A stretch of DNA of 64,000 bases from Chrysopilus asiliformis (lineage: Eukaryota > Arthropoda > Insecta > Diptera > Rhagionidae), in NCBI GenBank assembly GCA_964034945.1, contig OZ035961.1:44628184-44692183 (forward strand). Reading direction: 5' to 3'. Positions 41,301 through 51,504 of this stretch are shown here, piece by piece. The notes under the pieces were generated by a model. The model was not told the origin of the DNA, searched no databases, and saw nothing but the letters and a program-made list of their open reading frames with translations. The first letter of the stretch is position 1, and every line of letters begins with the position of its first letter. Both the position numbers and the translations under genes were made by a program.

Positions 41301-44300
41301 CTTCACTGCCGCGGTTATGCTGCAGATTTCACATTTATACTCGTTTTATGCTTTCTTTGTGTGTATTATTTTACGCTTTCTCTTTTTATGTTTTCTCTTT
41401 CGTTCTCTAAAAAGAGAAATTTTGAGCTCCGCGGTACTGTTCGTAGGAGTCGGAACGATCGATGCACATTTTTCGTTCTCCCTCCAAGTTAAGAACGAAA
41501 TTTTTTCGTTTTAAGTTTTCGGTTCTTGTTCAAAGCGGTTTGTGGGTCTCGCTCTGGGTCTCGATAAAAATCAATGAAAACCTCGAGCGATGGCTGTTGG
41601 GTGTGATGCACACACATACATAAGTATGTATTTCATTAGTAACCCAGCAAGATTTTAGTAACGTGTTCAACTACAAATGCAACACTTCGCATCTGTAGAA
41701 GGATGTAAATGTGCGTGTAGTGGTGAAGTATTCTTATTTACTTTCGCATCGCCATTGGACGAAGAGAGACAAACTAATGTCATTCCATCCAACCATTCTG
41801 TTCTTGCATCAACTTTAGTTATTCCCAGTGACATATCTGCGAAAGCAACATCGAATGATTCGGGAATTCCTTAATTTGAACTCGGATCTTCAAATTGTGG
41901 AATTTCCACTCGATGTTACTTCCGCAGAAATTTCATTGGGAATAGCAAACGCTCCTGCTTCACCAAATGAGGATCCGGAAAACACAAGAAATGAGGATTT
42001 GGAAAACACTTTAATAAAAATAAAATTATTGGAGTATTTTATTACCAGTAACGCTAAAAGTAACACATGTTACTTTTAGCGTTACTGGTAACAAAATATT
42101 CACATATTTCGTCTCATTTCATCTCACACCTAATAAGCATAAGGCTGTCTCGTTTCTACATTGCTAGAGCAAGACATACTTACATATATACGTTTGGCGT
42201 TGGAGTCAGTGCGATAGACATTCACACAGATTGTCAATTGCACGTGAGTTTTTTCCCAACGCTCTAAGAAGATTTACGCATAGGGTAACAGTGAATTATC
42301 ACGTTACTCCACTAGTTACGTAACTAGTTCCGAATCTTGCTGGGAAGAGAGCGAGATTTCGCTCCCAGTATTAAAGTTCTGTTCTCAAAGAACGTAAAAA
42401 CAAAACGAAAATGTTAAGATCTTAAGAGCAAGAACGTAAAAACCATAATTTCATTCTCGTTCTTGGGGAGCGTTTTACTGAAATGCTGAATTTCGTTCTA
42501 TAGAGTGTGATTTTTATTTTCCATTGATTTCAATTCCTCCTTGGGAGCAGAACGAAAGACTAGAAATGGGAGCGTTTTGAACACTATATATATGATATTT
42601 ATTTCATACTTCTCTTATCATAAACCAATTATAATTTTCCTTTTCACTAAAATTTTTTACTTAAATATCTATTGGCGATCGTTGTAGGCGGATCCACGTC
42701 TTCTGGCCATGAATCAAACACTTGATTCATGTCTTCTGGCCGTCCCTACGAGACAGACATCTTCTTTTTCTCTTTTAACACTAGATTGCCCAAGCAAGTC
42801 ATTTTGACTGCTTTTTAATTTCAATCAGAAAAACAATTATGTATATAATGACACAATTTGTTGGAATTTTGTGACTTTTTGTACAACATATAAATGCGTT
42901 TATTAATAATTGTAGTTACCTCCCCCCTCCTTCATTTCCGGTATATATATATATATATATGTTATACCTATATTGCCAAAAGCAGTCATTTTGACTGCTT
43001 GACTTCCTTGGGCAATCTAGTGTTAAAACAGTTCACTACAGTTCATATTGGAATGTTTTTATTTCTATCGAAACTATTTCTATTCAAGTGCCAGATACTT
43101 TTATGGTTCTCGGGAACACGAAAGTGATTTAGTTAGGTTTCAATTGAGAAAATATTCATTAAAGTCCTGTTCAGAATTACGTGAATATCCCTTCTTCCAC
43201 TTTATTTCGGGAAAATTAACAGTAAATGCAGAAAAAAATACATATATCCTATTCTTTACCGGTCTTCAGCATACCCGAATTTTATTAAAAACATAACAAA
43301 AGCTATAATTGCCAATCTGGCAATTATTGAAAACCCGTATGGTGATTTAAGTGAACGGCAAAAAGTTTTATCAAAATTCCACTATGAGATCAAACTTTCC
43401 AATAAGATTTTTTAAAATTTATTCCAATCGGATTTTGATGTATGAGAGTTTTATGTAGAATCATATCCTAAATAAGTTCTTGGACTTTTTTGATAAGATG
43501 CACCGTTTTTGAGATATTCGCAAAAAACATTTTCGTTCGTATGGGGGGTACCCCCCCTAATGGTCCATTTTTGCCCATTAACGAACTTAGCCTCGCATTT
43601 TACGAAAAACGAACCTGTGCAAAATTTCAAGTCTGTAGCTCAATCCGCGCGCCCGCAATCCGCGCCACAGACAGACAGACAGACGGACGGACGGACATGC
43701 TAAATTCAACTTTTTTCATCATTCTAAACACACTGGTGTACTTCATTTTTGTGTTCGATGACGGGATCTTGGCGTTACAAACGGTAAGGCAAAGTTAGTA
43801 TACCCTTTGGTTTCACCATACGGGTATAAACAGAGACAAACGCTTAAAAAAGTTTTCTTGTAAAATAATTATATTTACCCAACGACAAGCCGGCCGCTTC
43901 AATGGCACCTTTATGGCGGCATAATCTCAAAACTCGCGTATTTACTCGTAGGCAATCTTCAAATTCCTTAAGTCCATGATGTCCCAGTTGAATTAACTTA
44001 ACACCAATTGTTGTCACTAAATCACACGAAGCCTAAATTTAATAATTTATAAATTTTGATAATATGTCGACCGTATAATAGTATTTGTCTTAGTTTGGCG
44101 GGCTTAGCGGTCCAATTTTAGGAAATAAAACAAAAGTTGTGTTTAATATTCCAGCCTAACGTTTCGAGCCTTGTTTTGGCTCATCTTCAGAGGCCTATTT
44201 ATAATATGTTTTATTAAGCACCAATAATTTTACAATTATAAAGATAAAAAAGAGACTTACGTTAAAAGATCATTTAAATGCACTCACTATGTTATAACTA

Positions 44301-47300
44301 TTAATATTTAGCCGTAAAAACTTTGTCTAAATGTTATATTAAAATAAATAAATAAATAACATAGATAAAATACTTTAAATTAACAACCAAAAATGAACAA
44401 GAAAAACGAAAAACGAGAAAAAGTAAAACAGCTGACAGTGGTAACAGTTCAGTACAGCAACAGTTTTTAATGCGATGGTGTAGGTTACGTTATGTCTATT
44501 TCTCTTCTCTTTCTTTTGCGTGTGTTGATTTGAAAATCTTCTACTAATGCACAATATATCGCGTTCATGTCTTCAGTGTCACGTTTTTTGTTGTATGTGT
44601 TCTGTGTGTAGATGTGTAAAGCTTCAGTTGTCAAGCGTTTATTGTAGTTACTTTGTGTGTCTATTATCTCTGTGTTGTCAAAGTCCGGTGTGTGACCAAC
44701 TTCGAGATAATGCTCTACCACTGCAGTGTGATGAGGATTATCTCGTGCTCTTTTTAGGCTGCTCTTATGCCCAATCAATCGTTTCTCCAGAAATTGACCT
44801 GTTTGACCAACATAATTGAGAGAACAGGGTTCCCCTGTTCCCTCGTTGCCTTTACAAGGTATTTTGTAGATGATGTTTGATCTTTTTTGCTTCGAGATGG
44901 GATCTTTTAATTTCGTGAAAATATTGCGTAAAGTGAATTTGTTATTGTAAGCCAACATGGTATTGTTTGTATATTTTTTAATTACTCTAGTAATTTGTTC
45001 TGTAATCCCGTTTACATATGTTATGCTACGATAATATTGATCAATCACAGGACTTATGTTGGAATAACATCATCCCGCCCAACATAAGTCCTGTGATTGA
45101 TCAATATTATCGTAGCATAACATATGTAAACGGGATTACAGAACAAATTACTAGAGTAATTAAAAAATATACAAACAATACCATGTTGGCTTACAATAAC
45201 AAATTCACTTTACGCAATATTTTCACGAAATTAAAAGATCCCATCTCGAAGCAAAAAAGATCAAACATCATCTACAAAATACCTTGTAAAGGCAACGAGG
45301 GAACAGGGGAACCCTGTTCTCTCAATTATGTTGGTCAAACAGGTCAATTTCTGGAGAAACGATTGATTGGGCATAAGAGCAGCCTAAAAAGAGCACGAGA
45401 TAATCCTCATCACACTGCAGTGGTAGAGCATTATCTCGAAGTTGGTCACACACCGGACTTTGACAACACAGAGATAATAGACACACAAAGTAACTACAAT
45501 AAACGCTTGACAACTGAAGCTTTACACATCTACACACAGAACACATACAACAAAAAACGTGACACTGAAGACATGAACGCGATATATTGTGCATTAGTAG
45601 AAGATTTTCAAATCAACACACGCAAAAGAAAGAGAAGAGAAATAGACATAACGTAACCTACACCATCGCATTAAAAACTGTTGCTGTACTGAACTGTTAC
45701 CACTGTCAGCTGTTTTACTTTTTCTCGTTTTTCGTTTTTCTTGTTCATTTTTGGTTGTTAATTTAAAGTATTTTATCTATGTTATTTATTTATTTATTTT
45801 AATATAACATTTAGACAAAGTTTTTACGGCTAAATATTAATAGTTATAACATAGTGAGTGCATTTAAATGATCTTTTAACGTAAGTCTCTTTTTTATCTT
45901 TATAATTGTAAAATTATTGGTGCTTAATAAAACATATTATAAATAGGCCTCTGAAGATGAGCCAAAACAAGGCTCGAAACGTTAGGCTGGAATATTAAAC
46001 ACAACTTTTGTTTTATTTCCTAAAATTGGACCGCTAAGCCCGCCAAACTAAGATAATTTATAAATGAAATGATTTGCAAAATAACGTTAATGTATTGCCG
46101 CCTCCATACTCATGGCGAAACAATCTGTCAACCACATTGTTGCCAATATTTACCGAATGGCTTAATCGACGGATTCTTTCGAGTTCGCCGTTATTCACCT
46201 GCATTTGCCGAGAGTGTGGACACGGTTATTATGTTAACTCACTTTTAATGTTAGCCAAAAGGACAACAACATGAATTTACGATCACCATCGTGATCAATC
46301 GATGCGAATTCAGAGCTCGACACTAAAATCTCCAAACTCTCATCCATTACTTGAAAACTGGGAGCTTCAGAGGTGGAGGATTGCCCAGCTTTGTTTAACA
46401 AAGCTAGTGTGTAATCTACTGATTGTTCAGCTAAATTAATCGCGAAGTGGTATTCATTTGTTTCTATCGTTCTGTCATGTAAGTAAATTTCATTTAATGA
46501 ATTTAGTAATCCAAATATATGTTGGCCATTTTTGAAAGACTGCAAAGGATCGATTGTATACTTATTTAACAGTAGTTGAATATTATAAACGATTTCCCTA
46601 TGCATTGATTTTAACTGATCACAATTTGTTGCGCAAATCTTCGCATAACAAATGCTTCGACAGCAAACATCAATATCAGAGCTTTCGTTGCAATCTTTCA
46701 TCCTTTCTAAACTCTCCTTAAAATCATTTTCACTAAATTCAATTAAAATATTCAGTATTAAGTCTCGTACATCATCGTATTCAGCTGAAAGCTCTAAAAT
46801 ATTGAAAATGTTTCGACAATCCTCTTGGATTGGCCAAATCTTCGTCTCATTGAGGTAATTGCCAAGTTTTTTATTTAAGGAGACATTTGAATTTTTGTTG
46901 ATGCGTTTATTATTTTTACACATTAGCGATTTTAAAAATATTTCAAATATTTTCAAGCCGAATATTAACGGCTGGTAATCAGTACGTAATATTCCAGCTT
47001 TGAACGTTTTCCGCAGTTTCATGAAGAATTCTTTTGCAATAATTTCCTCTTCAACGATTTTTGCATTGATTCGCTTTGCGATAAAATCAAAAACTTGTGT
47101 TAAACGGCTAAGGACGGTGTAACGAAAAGTCGAACATGGAACAAAGAGATTCGAATTTATGAAATTCGTAATGAAGTCTAGACCAATTTTGCATTCTTCA
47201 ATTTGTTTGCAATTCAACATACTATCAATAATTATTCGAAAGGCGTACAACGCTATTGTATAATCGTTTTGAATACTGCAAGTCCTAAAAAATTCATAAA

Positions 47301-48400
47301 CTTGTGAAAACTTGTACCTTTTATTGATTTGTTGCTGAAACATGTGTGAGATAACAACCATACGGTACAAATCGTTGGCAAAAATTTCAGTTAACATAAA
47401 ATTGAAACCATTTTCATATCCCAGATCAACAAACAAATCTTCCTTATTCTCAATAAAGCTAAACCATTGCAAACTCAAATTTGTGATCTCGGTTTGACTT
47501 CCAGTCTGAATAATATCAATGAGAATTTCTTTGAACTCTGGTAAATTAAACTTTTGTATGCTTTTGATGAGAAATTGCCCAGGCGAAAACAAGTTCTTGT
47601 AAATCAACGATAATCTCACACCATTTAAGAAATGTTGTATGGAAATGTTTTCATTATTTCTCAAAAATTGCATTAAATCGATATGTTTTAGCAATACGGA
47701 AAGTAATATCATTTTATTCTTGTTCGTCCATGGCCAATAACAAATTATAAAAGTTAGCAAATCTTCATTTCTTTGATTCTGTTGACTGTCGACTGAATCA
47801 CAGCATAGCAATTCGAAAAGAGTGGACACTTCTTCCCTGGCTCCAGGGGAGTGTGATTGCATGCAAAAGTATATATTTTTCAGTGACAAATTTGTATTTT
47901 TCTCTAGCAAACGACTGCAATTAATTGCGGTACTTAAATATTTGGAATTCACAGAAATTGATTTGTTTAATATCTGAATGCACTTCTGCTGCAGATCTAC
48001 GTTCAATCGTTTGTGGTATTTCGCTAGAAGTGCTGCCTGTAAAATGAATATCTGCTGATCGATATGAAATTCATGAAAGTTGAGTAAGAATTCTTCATCC
48101 TTCAATTCCAAAACGTTAAGAATTCTGTAGTATGTCCGAAATACTACTTCCTGGGTGCATTTGTCCATACGATTTGTTAATAATTTTCGTTTTATCTCGG
48201 ATGTTAGAAAAGTAACAAATTCGACATTATATTCTGTGTTTTTAACGTGAAAATGTATAAAAATTTCCTGTAACATTAAAGTTTCAATCGAGTTATTTTA
48301 AAACATATTCATTACATACTTGAAAGATTTTTTGGTAGTTTGATTCATTGGATGTCAATTCGTGTTTCCACTTTTCTATTCTGGCTGCATTTGAATCCAT
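35385..48400 (-). CDS. THADA: THADA / TRM732-family protein, five exons
   Basis: Exons on the minus strand, by my splice reconstruction: 48320-48400, 46243-48267, 43879-44032, 36256-36655, 35385-36189. All have GT-AG boundaries with consistent phases, giving 1154 residues. THADA is a large helical-repeat protein. Its yeast relative Trm732 and human THADA assist the Trm7/FTSJ1 methyltransferase in 2'-O-methylation of tRNA position 32; fly THADA also affects the calcium pump SERCA. The signature DUF2428 segment is present across exons 3-5: FWLTLK joined to ASCDLVTTIGVKLIQLGHHG, then RHKGAIEAAG, LTRRGAGLSIMFHHLL and EEKEWTVRNGALQLFGALTP. The last of these spans two exons. The total is clearly shorter than the roughly 1700-1950 residues known from flies and humans, so an end may be missing or shortened. 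Introns of 2.2 kb (Penelope dimer) and 7.2 kb (LINE, hAT, HINE, MITEs) are transposon-filled. Confidence 0.85.
37638..39127. mobile_element. hAT element inside the LINE
   Basis: The ends TAGTGGCGGCT and AGCCGCCACTG are flanked by TTGGGATG on both sides (37630-37637, 39128-39135). Subterminal GCCTCCTCAT motifs occur at both ends. No transposase. Inside is a large imperfect palindrome (37846-38355). Confidence 0.85.
37846..38355. repeat. Large imperfect palindrome within the hAT
   Basis: GGAGGCTAGCCTC occurs three times (about 37844, 37902 and 38330), and arms of roughly 200 bp (37930-38100 and 38160-38330) are inverse copies, sharing TAGCAGCTGTACCCATTTTT and the AACCAACCG/CGGTTGGTTTCGG stretch. 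An additional small inversion near 37880 breaks the symmetry. The frames at 37906-38312 lie within it and are not genes. Confidence 0.65.
40153..40980 (+). mobile_element. HINE (DINE-1-like), copy D, with nested piggyBac-like MITE
   Basis: Same layout as copy C: TTTATACCCGTATGGTG start, short CCGT microsatellite (40272-40307), GATTGAGCTAGAGACTT, and a hairpin plus TTATAGCTTTTGTTATG end. The element 40396-40680 interrupts it at a TTAA. Confidence 0.8.
40396..40680. mobile_element. piggyBac-like MITE
   Basis: TTAA is present on both sides (40392-40395 and 40681-40684) and the ends CCCTTTCGGTA / TACCGAAAG are inverted, the right end lacking two G. Removing it restores the HINE sequence CGTTAATGGGCAAAAATGG. 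It has no coding capacity. Confidence 0.8.
40981..41642. other. THADA intron DNA without a gene
   Basis: AT-rich. 41380-41530 is rich in AAAAGAGAAA / TTCGTTCT motifs that recur in inverted form at 42355-42480, so the element at 41643-42344 may have inserted into a larger TTCTTAACG-type repeat. No coding support. Confidence 0.4.
41643..42344. mobile_element. TIR element with CCCAGCAAGATT ends
   Basis: CCCAGCAAGATT at 41643 and its inverse at 42333-42344. No clear target duplication. Two overlapping short frames (41677-41874 and 41828-42079) are possible relics of one acidic protein but match nothing I know. It includes a perfect hairpin at 42042-42091. Confidence 0.5.
42042..42091. repeat. 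Perfect 24-bp hairpin
   Basis: TTACCAGTAACGCTAAAAG at the left is followed by its exact inverse with a 2-bp centre. It lies inside the TIR element at 41643-42344. Confidence 0.8.
42345..42778. other. THADA intron DNA without a gene
   Basis: Contains AAGAACGTAAAAAC-type motifs mirroring 41400-41520, and otherwise AT-rich DNA. No gene seen. Confidence 0.4.
42779..43022. mobile_element. piggyBac-like MITE (244 bp)
   Basis: TTAA flanks at 42775-42778 and 43023-43026. The inverted ends CACTAGATTGCCCAAG / CTTGGGCAATCTAGTG continue as inverted AGTCATTTTGACTGCTT motifs. An (AT)n run is at 42944-42960. Confidence 0.85.
43291..43830 (-). mobile_element. HINE (DINE-1-like), copy E
   Basis: An inverted copy, from ACATAACAAAAGCTATAATT to CACCATACGGGTATAAA, with a short CAGACAGACGG microsatellite (43670-43700). 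It closely matches copy C along the core. Confidence 0.8.
44485..45048 (-). pseudogene. Penelope-like GIY-YIG endonuclease fragment, left arm
   Basis: The minus-strand frame ends a PLE polyprotein. YKIPCKGNEGTGEPC precedes LNYVGQTGQFLEKRLIGHK, a GIY-YIG nuclease core with the cysteine pair characteristic of Penelope elements. VVEHYLEVGHTPDF and a Lys/Arg-rich C-terminus (NTRKRKRREID) follow. The reverse transcriptase part is missing, so the frame has no native start. Confidence 0.85.
45018..45656 (+). pseudogene. Penelope-like GIY-YIG endonuclease fragment, right arm
   Basis: Same protein as the left arm on the opposite strand, with a chimeric start that reads through the palindrome centre. 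The residues I compared are identical to the left-arm copy, which implies a recent origin or gene conversion between the arms. Confidence 0.85.
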
Positions 48401-49465
48401 GTTAAAAGTGATTTTAAAGCTGAATTTATCACTACTTCATTAAACAGGACGCCAAAGCCTTTTTAAGTAACGTTTTATCTAAATATTAGAAATGTATCTC
48501 TTACGGCCAATTTATTCACTAGGAGTTAAATCGCCTTAACTCCCTTAACTCACCTTTTACATGGAAAATAAGGTTAGCTAACTCCCTTAACTCACTAACT
48601 CGGCTTAACTCCTAGTGAATAAATTAGGGGTTATTAACACAAAATAATTAAAAAGCAATATCTGATCAAAATTCAGAAATATTCATGCCGAAATAAACAC
48701 AGATTTACCTCTAAAAAAAAATTTACCTCTAAATCTGGATTTTTCATTTCCAGACCACTTAAAAATTTGCCGATTCTAATGTTGAGACCCCATAACTACA
48801 TCTATTACTTTACGTTTTCCCAAATTTCAGAATTTCGACCCGAAACCAATTATTTCCTCCTGAATCTAGCAACATAACCTAGTTTTCTAATCAATGATCG
48901 GTTGACAGTTTTAAACGATGTCTATAAAGCACCGATTATTGTATAAAAACAGCAGTAGAGAGCCAGTAATCCACTTAAAATTCTAAAAATTAGAGAGCCT
49001 GTAATCAATGGAGGTGCCGTTGTTTTTAGTTAACTGAAGCAAGAAACATTTTTGATTTATTTTGTGTTTAACCATTGAACCATTTCTGAGTCATCGTTTT
49101 TACGTGACCTTCTAGTATTGAATTCTTTTTGAATTTCTTAGCTTATAGGTCTTCTATAGAGGGAGGAGGAATATAAAATTTTCATTTATATTCCCCTCCC
49201 TCTAATTGTAAGCGATATGGAATAGCAAAAGTTTGTGTCGACGGAACAACTAAAACACTACCGAATTCGTTTTGACGCATCGATATGTCAGAAATATTAG
49301 TTGAGTTTTACAAAATAGCTTGGCGAAATTTTTCAATATAATCACAGAAAATATTACACGAAGGATGCATAATCCTTAGAGAATTGTTGTAACGGAGTAT
49401 TCGATTTCCTTTCAAAGTTAATACGAGTATTCACTTCACTGCTGCAAGCGTCGCAAACACCGCAG
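48401..49465. other. Intergenic region between THADA and unkempt, left part
   Basis: The THADA promoter must lie at its left edge. It contains the TTA-flanked MITE 48504-48630. 49050-49160 resembles 55828-55920 (TTGTGTTTAACCATTGAA, TTTTTACG), a dispersed repeat. No gene was recognised. Confidence 0.45.
48504..48630. mobile_element. PIF/Harbinger-type MITE (127 bp)
   Basis: TTA at 48501-48503 and 48631-48633. The arms contain AATTTATTCACTAGGAGTTA and its inverse, and the interior repeats CTTAACTCCCTTAACTCAC. Confidence 0.65.
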
Positions 49466-50003
49466 ATGGGGTCAAAACCTTCTGAAAAAATAATATGCAC
49501 AAACAATATACAGGTCAATAACGCTAGAATAAAATCTTGTGAAAAGAGCTTTCACGATGTTTCACTTCAGTTCAGTTCTCCTGCCCAGGAATCATTAGAA
49601 GCTTTTGCGAAAGGAAGAAATGGAAAAAGTATAGTTTTTTGTGCTTTATTTTTGTGGACTCTTTACTTACGAATGTTATGACCACGAATGCAATCGAAAA
49701 TCATATTTCCCAGGTTATATTTCACTCTAGTAGCCCTCTCGAAAATTTCAAAGTGCTTTAAACGAAAGCACTTTAAAATTGCTTGGGAATTTATTTTTTC
49801 AGTGTACTTTTTAACCGTTTTGAAAAAAAGCATATTAAAAAGTACTTTTTTCTCATCAAATTTAAAGTAGTTTACATAAACTGAATCGAACTTAATCCAT
49901 TCGTAGTGCTGGCGTGTGCTGACGTGTCCCAATTTAAGCCATTCGTAGTGTCGGCTTATGCCGACGTGTCCACGAAAGGGTTAAATCCAATTAGAAGAGT
50001 CTA
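49466..50003. other. Intergenic region, middle part
   Basis: Two imperfect tandem copies of CCATTCGTAGTGxxGGC...GACGTGTCC lie at 49897-49975. The frames at 49466-49932 on both strands overlap and show no domain. No gene recognised. Confidence 0.4.
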
Positions 50004-50936
50004 TGGCCGTGTTTATCTCGAAGTACCAACTCGGTGAAATCACTGATTTGGTCTGGAGCTATACACCTAGTACATGACTCGGTTAAATGCACCCGTTTAA
50101 GCGTCGTTGTCATTGATCAAGTTACTTGATTGCAAGTAGATAATTCAGCGACATTCCGCTACATTCAGCCATCCACACGTATCAAGTAGCTCTTGCAAGT
50201 AAAATTGACATCTGGGCGAAAACATAACCTAAAATTTTCTGAGGAAATAAATCGCTACATTAAATTTAACCTTAAATTGTGTTGTACGAAAATTTGTGAC
50301 AATTGCTTTTGTTTTGGCATTAGGCAGTGAAACTTTTTTACTAGATCTAAACCGTTGGAAAAATGCGCGCTACAAAAAAGTCGGCAACCTTCTCCAGCGA
50401 AAACAGAAAACAAAATGAATTTAAACACACACATATAGAAGTGCTTCGTTTCTACACGCTTTTATGAGCATGTGTTGGAATCAAGTTGAAACAAAAGTAG
50501 GAATGCCGTCCACTTTGAATCAAGTTGATTTGTCAGCAACTAACACATATGCGTGCGACGTACACAACGTCAAATATCGTGCATGTACGACTACTTGATT
50601 CAAGTAACTTGATCAATGACAACGACGCTTTAGTGAATACCAACTGGGTTAGCACAGTCAGCTATATGAAATCTAACTTCATCTTTTTTGTTTTCGTAAC
50701 TTCGTAGAAAATTTCTACCTTTTTAAAATCAAATGTTAATAAATAATAATTCACGGTGGCTAAATAACGTTGGTTATAAGCAGAGACAAATATTTCCATT
50801 TTGACTTAACATACAATGACAGATAAAGAAATTTTAAATGCTCTCCGGCATATACCGTAACTTATTTGGCCACTTGACTAATTGAGTGTTACCAAACTGG
50901 AATGGGCATGCGAGATAAACTCGGTCTATTAGGCTA
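50004..50936. mobile_element. Older TIR element surrounding a Harbinger MITE
   Basis: The outer ends GGCCGTGTTTATCTCG and CGAGATAAACTCGGTC are imperfect inverted repeats. Inner parts (ACCAACTCGGT / ACCAAACTGG) also resemble each other. The inner element 50100-50629 interrupts it. Confidence 0.45.
50100..50629. mobile_element. PIF/Harbinger-type MITE (530 bp)
   Basis: TTA at 50097-50099 and 50630-50632. The inverted ends AGCGTCGTTGTCATTGATCA and the inverse continue through AAGTTACTTGA. No coding sequence. Confidence 0.85.
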
Positions 50937-51170
50937 GTCAGAACAGTTTCTTTCAACAGATTAGAACAGTCTGTTAACATTTTCTCAATCTATTAAAAAA
51001 AATTTTTGTGATACCTTAAACATGAGCTTTTTACTTGTATTAATCGATTTCAGTTATTTTGCCAATTATTTGTAAGAATAAATCAAAAGGTTTTTCGCAC
51101 GCGTTTCTCCGCTCTGCGGCCATTTTTACACATCATATTGTCCACTCTATAGATTATAGGCTCTCTACTG

Positions 51171-51504
51171 TATATATACAGATGAGAATTTAGGGTACAA
51201 GTCAAGTGAAGGTAATCAAGGGGTTACTCTATTTCACTCGATTAAGTATTTCATGGGGAATGCATTTTCCGCATTAAATATCCATTTTATTGTGTTGAGG
51301 ATGTAAAATCTGTTTGAATTTTAACTGGGTTAAGTGGAAACTTCTTGTATTAAAGAAATTACGTCAAATAAATACCAAATCAAATTCATTTTCGATCAAC
51401 AAAAAGGGTAATTTGCTAATAAATTTGGCGTGAAGTCGATGTGATTATGTGGCCTACAGCTTCGCGTCGATAGACGCAATACAATTTTTTTTGGTTTCCA
51501 CAAA
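51171..51504 (+). promoter_or_regulatory. 5' flank of unkempt
   Basis: AT-rich, no transposon ends recognised; expected to contain the promoter and 5' UTR. No TATA box in a convincing position. The unkempt start codon at 51505 lies in AAAATGGCG, a good context for insect translation. Confidence 0.4.

Larger units (their letters stand above)
44089..46052. mobile_element. Symmetric inverted dimer of a Penelope-like element in THADA intron 3
   Basis: Two 974-bp arms (44089-45062 and 45079-46052) are inverse copies of equal length around a 16-bp spacer, and I saw no mismatch along the stretches I compared. Each arm contains the 3' coding end of a Penelope-like retroelement and about 400 bp of flanking non-coding sequence ending CTTAGTTTGGCGGGC. 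Both copies are truncated at the same point in the coding region, so this is head-to-head. It accounts for almost all of the 2.2 kb intron between THADA exons 2 and 3. Confidence 0.88.

Noticed and set aside
46045..46198. A possible extra THADA exon just after exon 2, reading VNNGELERIRR
   Set aside because: It runs into a stop before any donor, whereas splicing exon 2 directly to 43879-44032 gives conserved FWLTLK-ASCDL continuity in phase.
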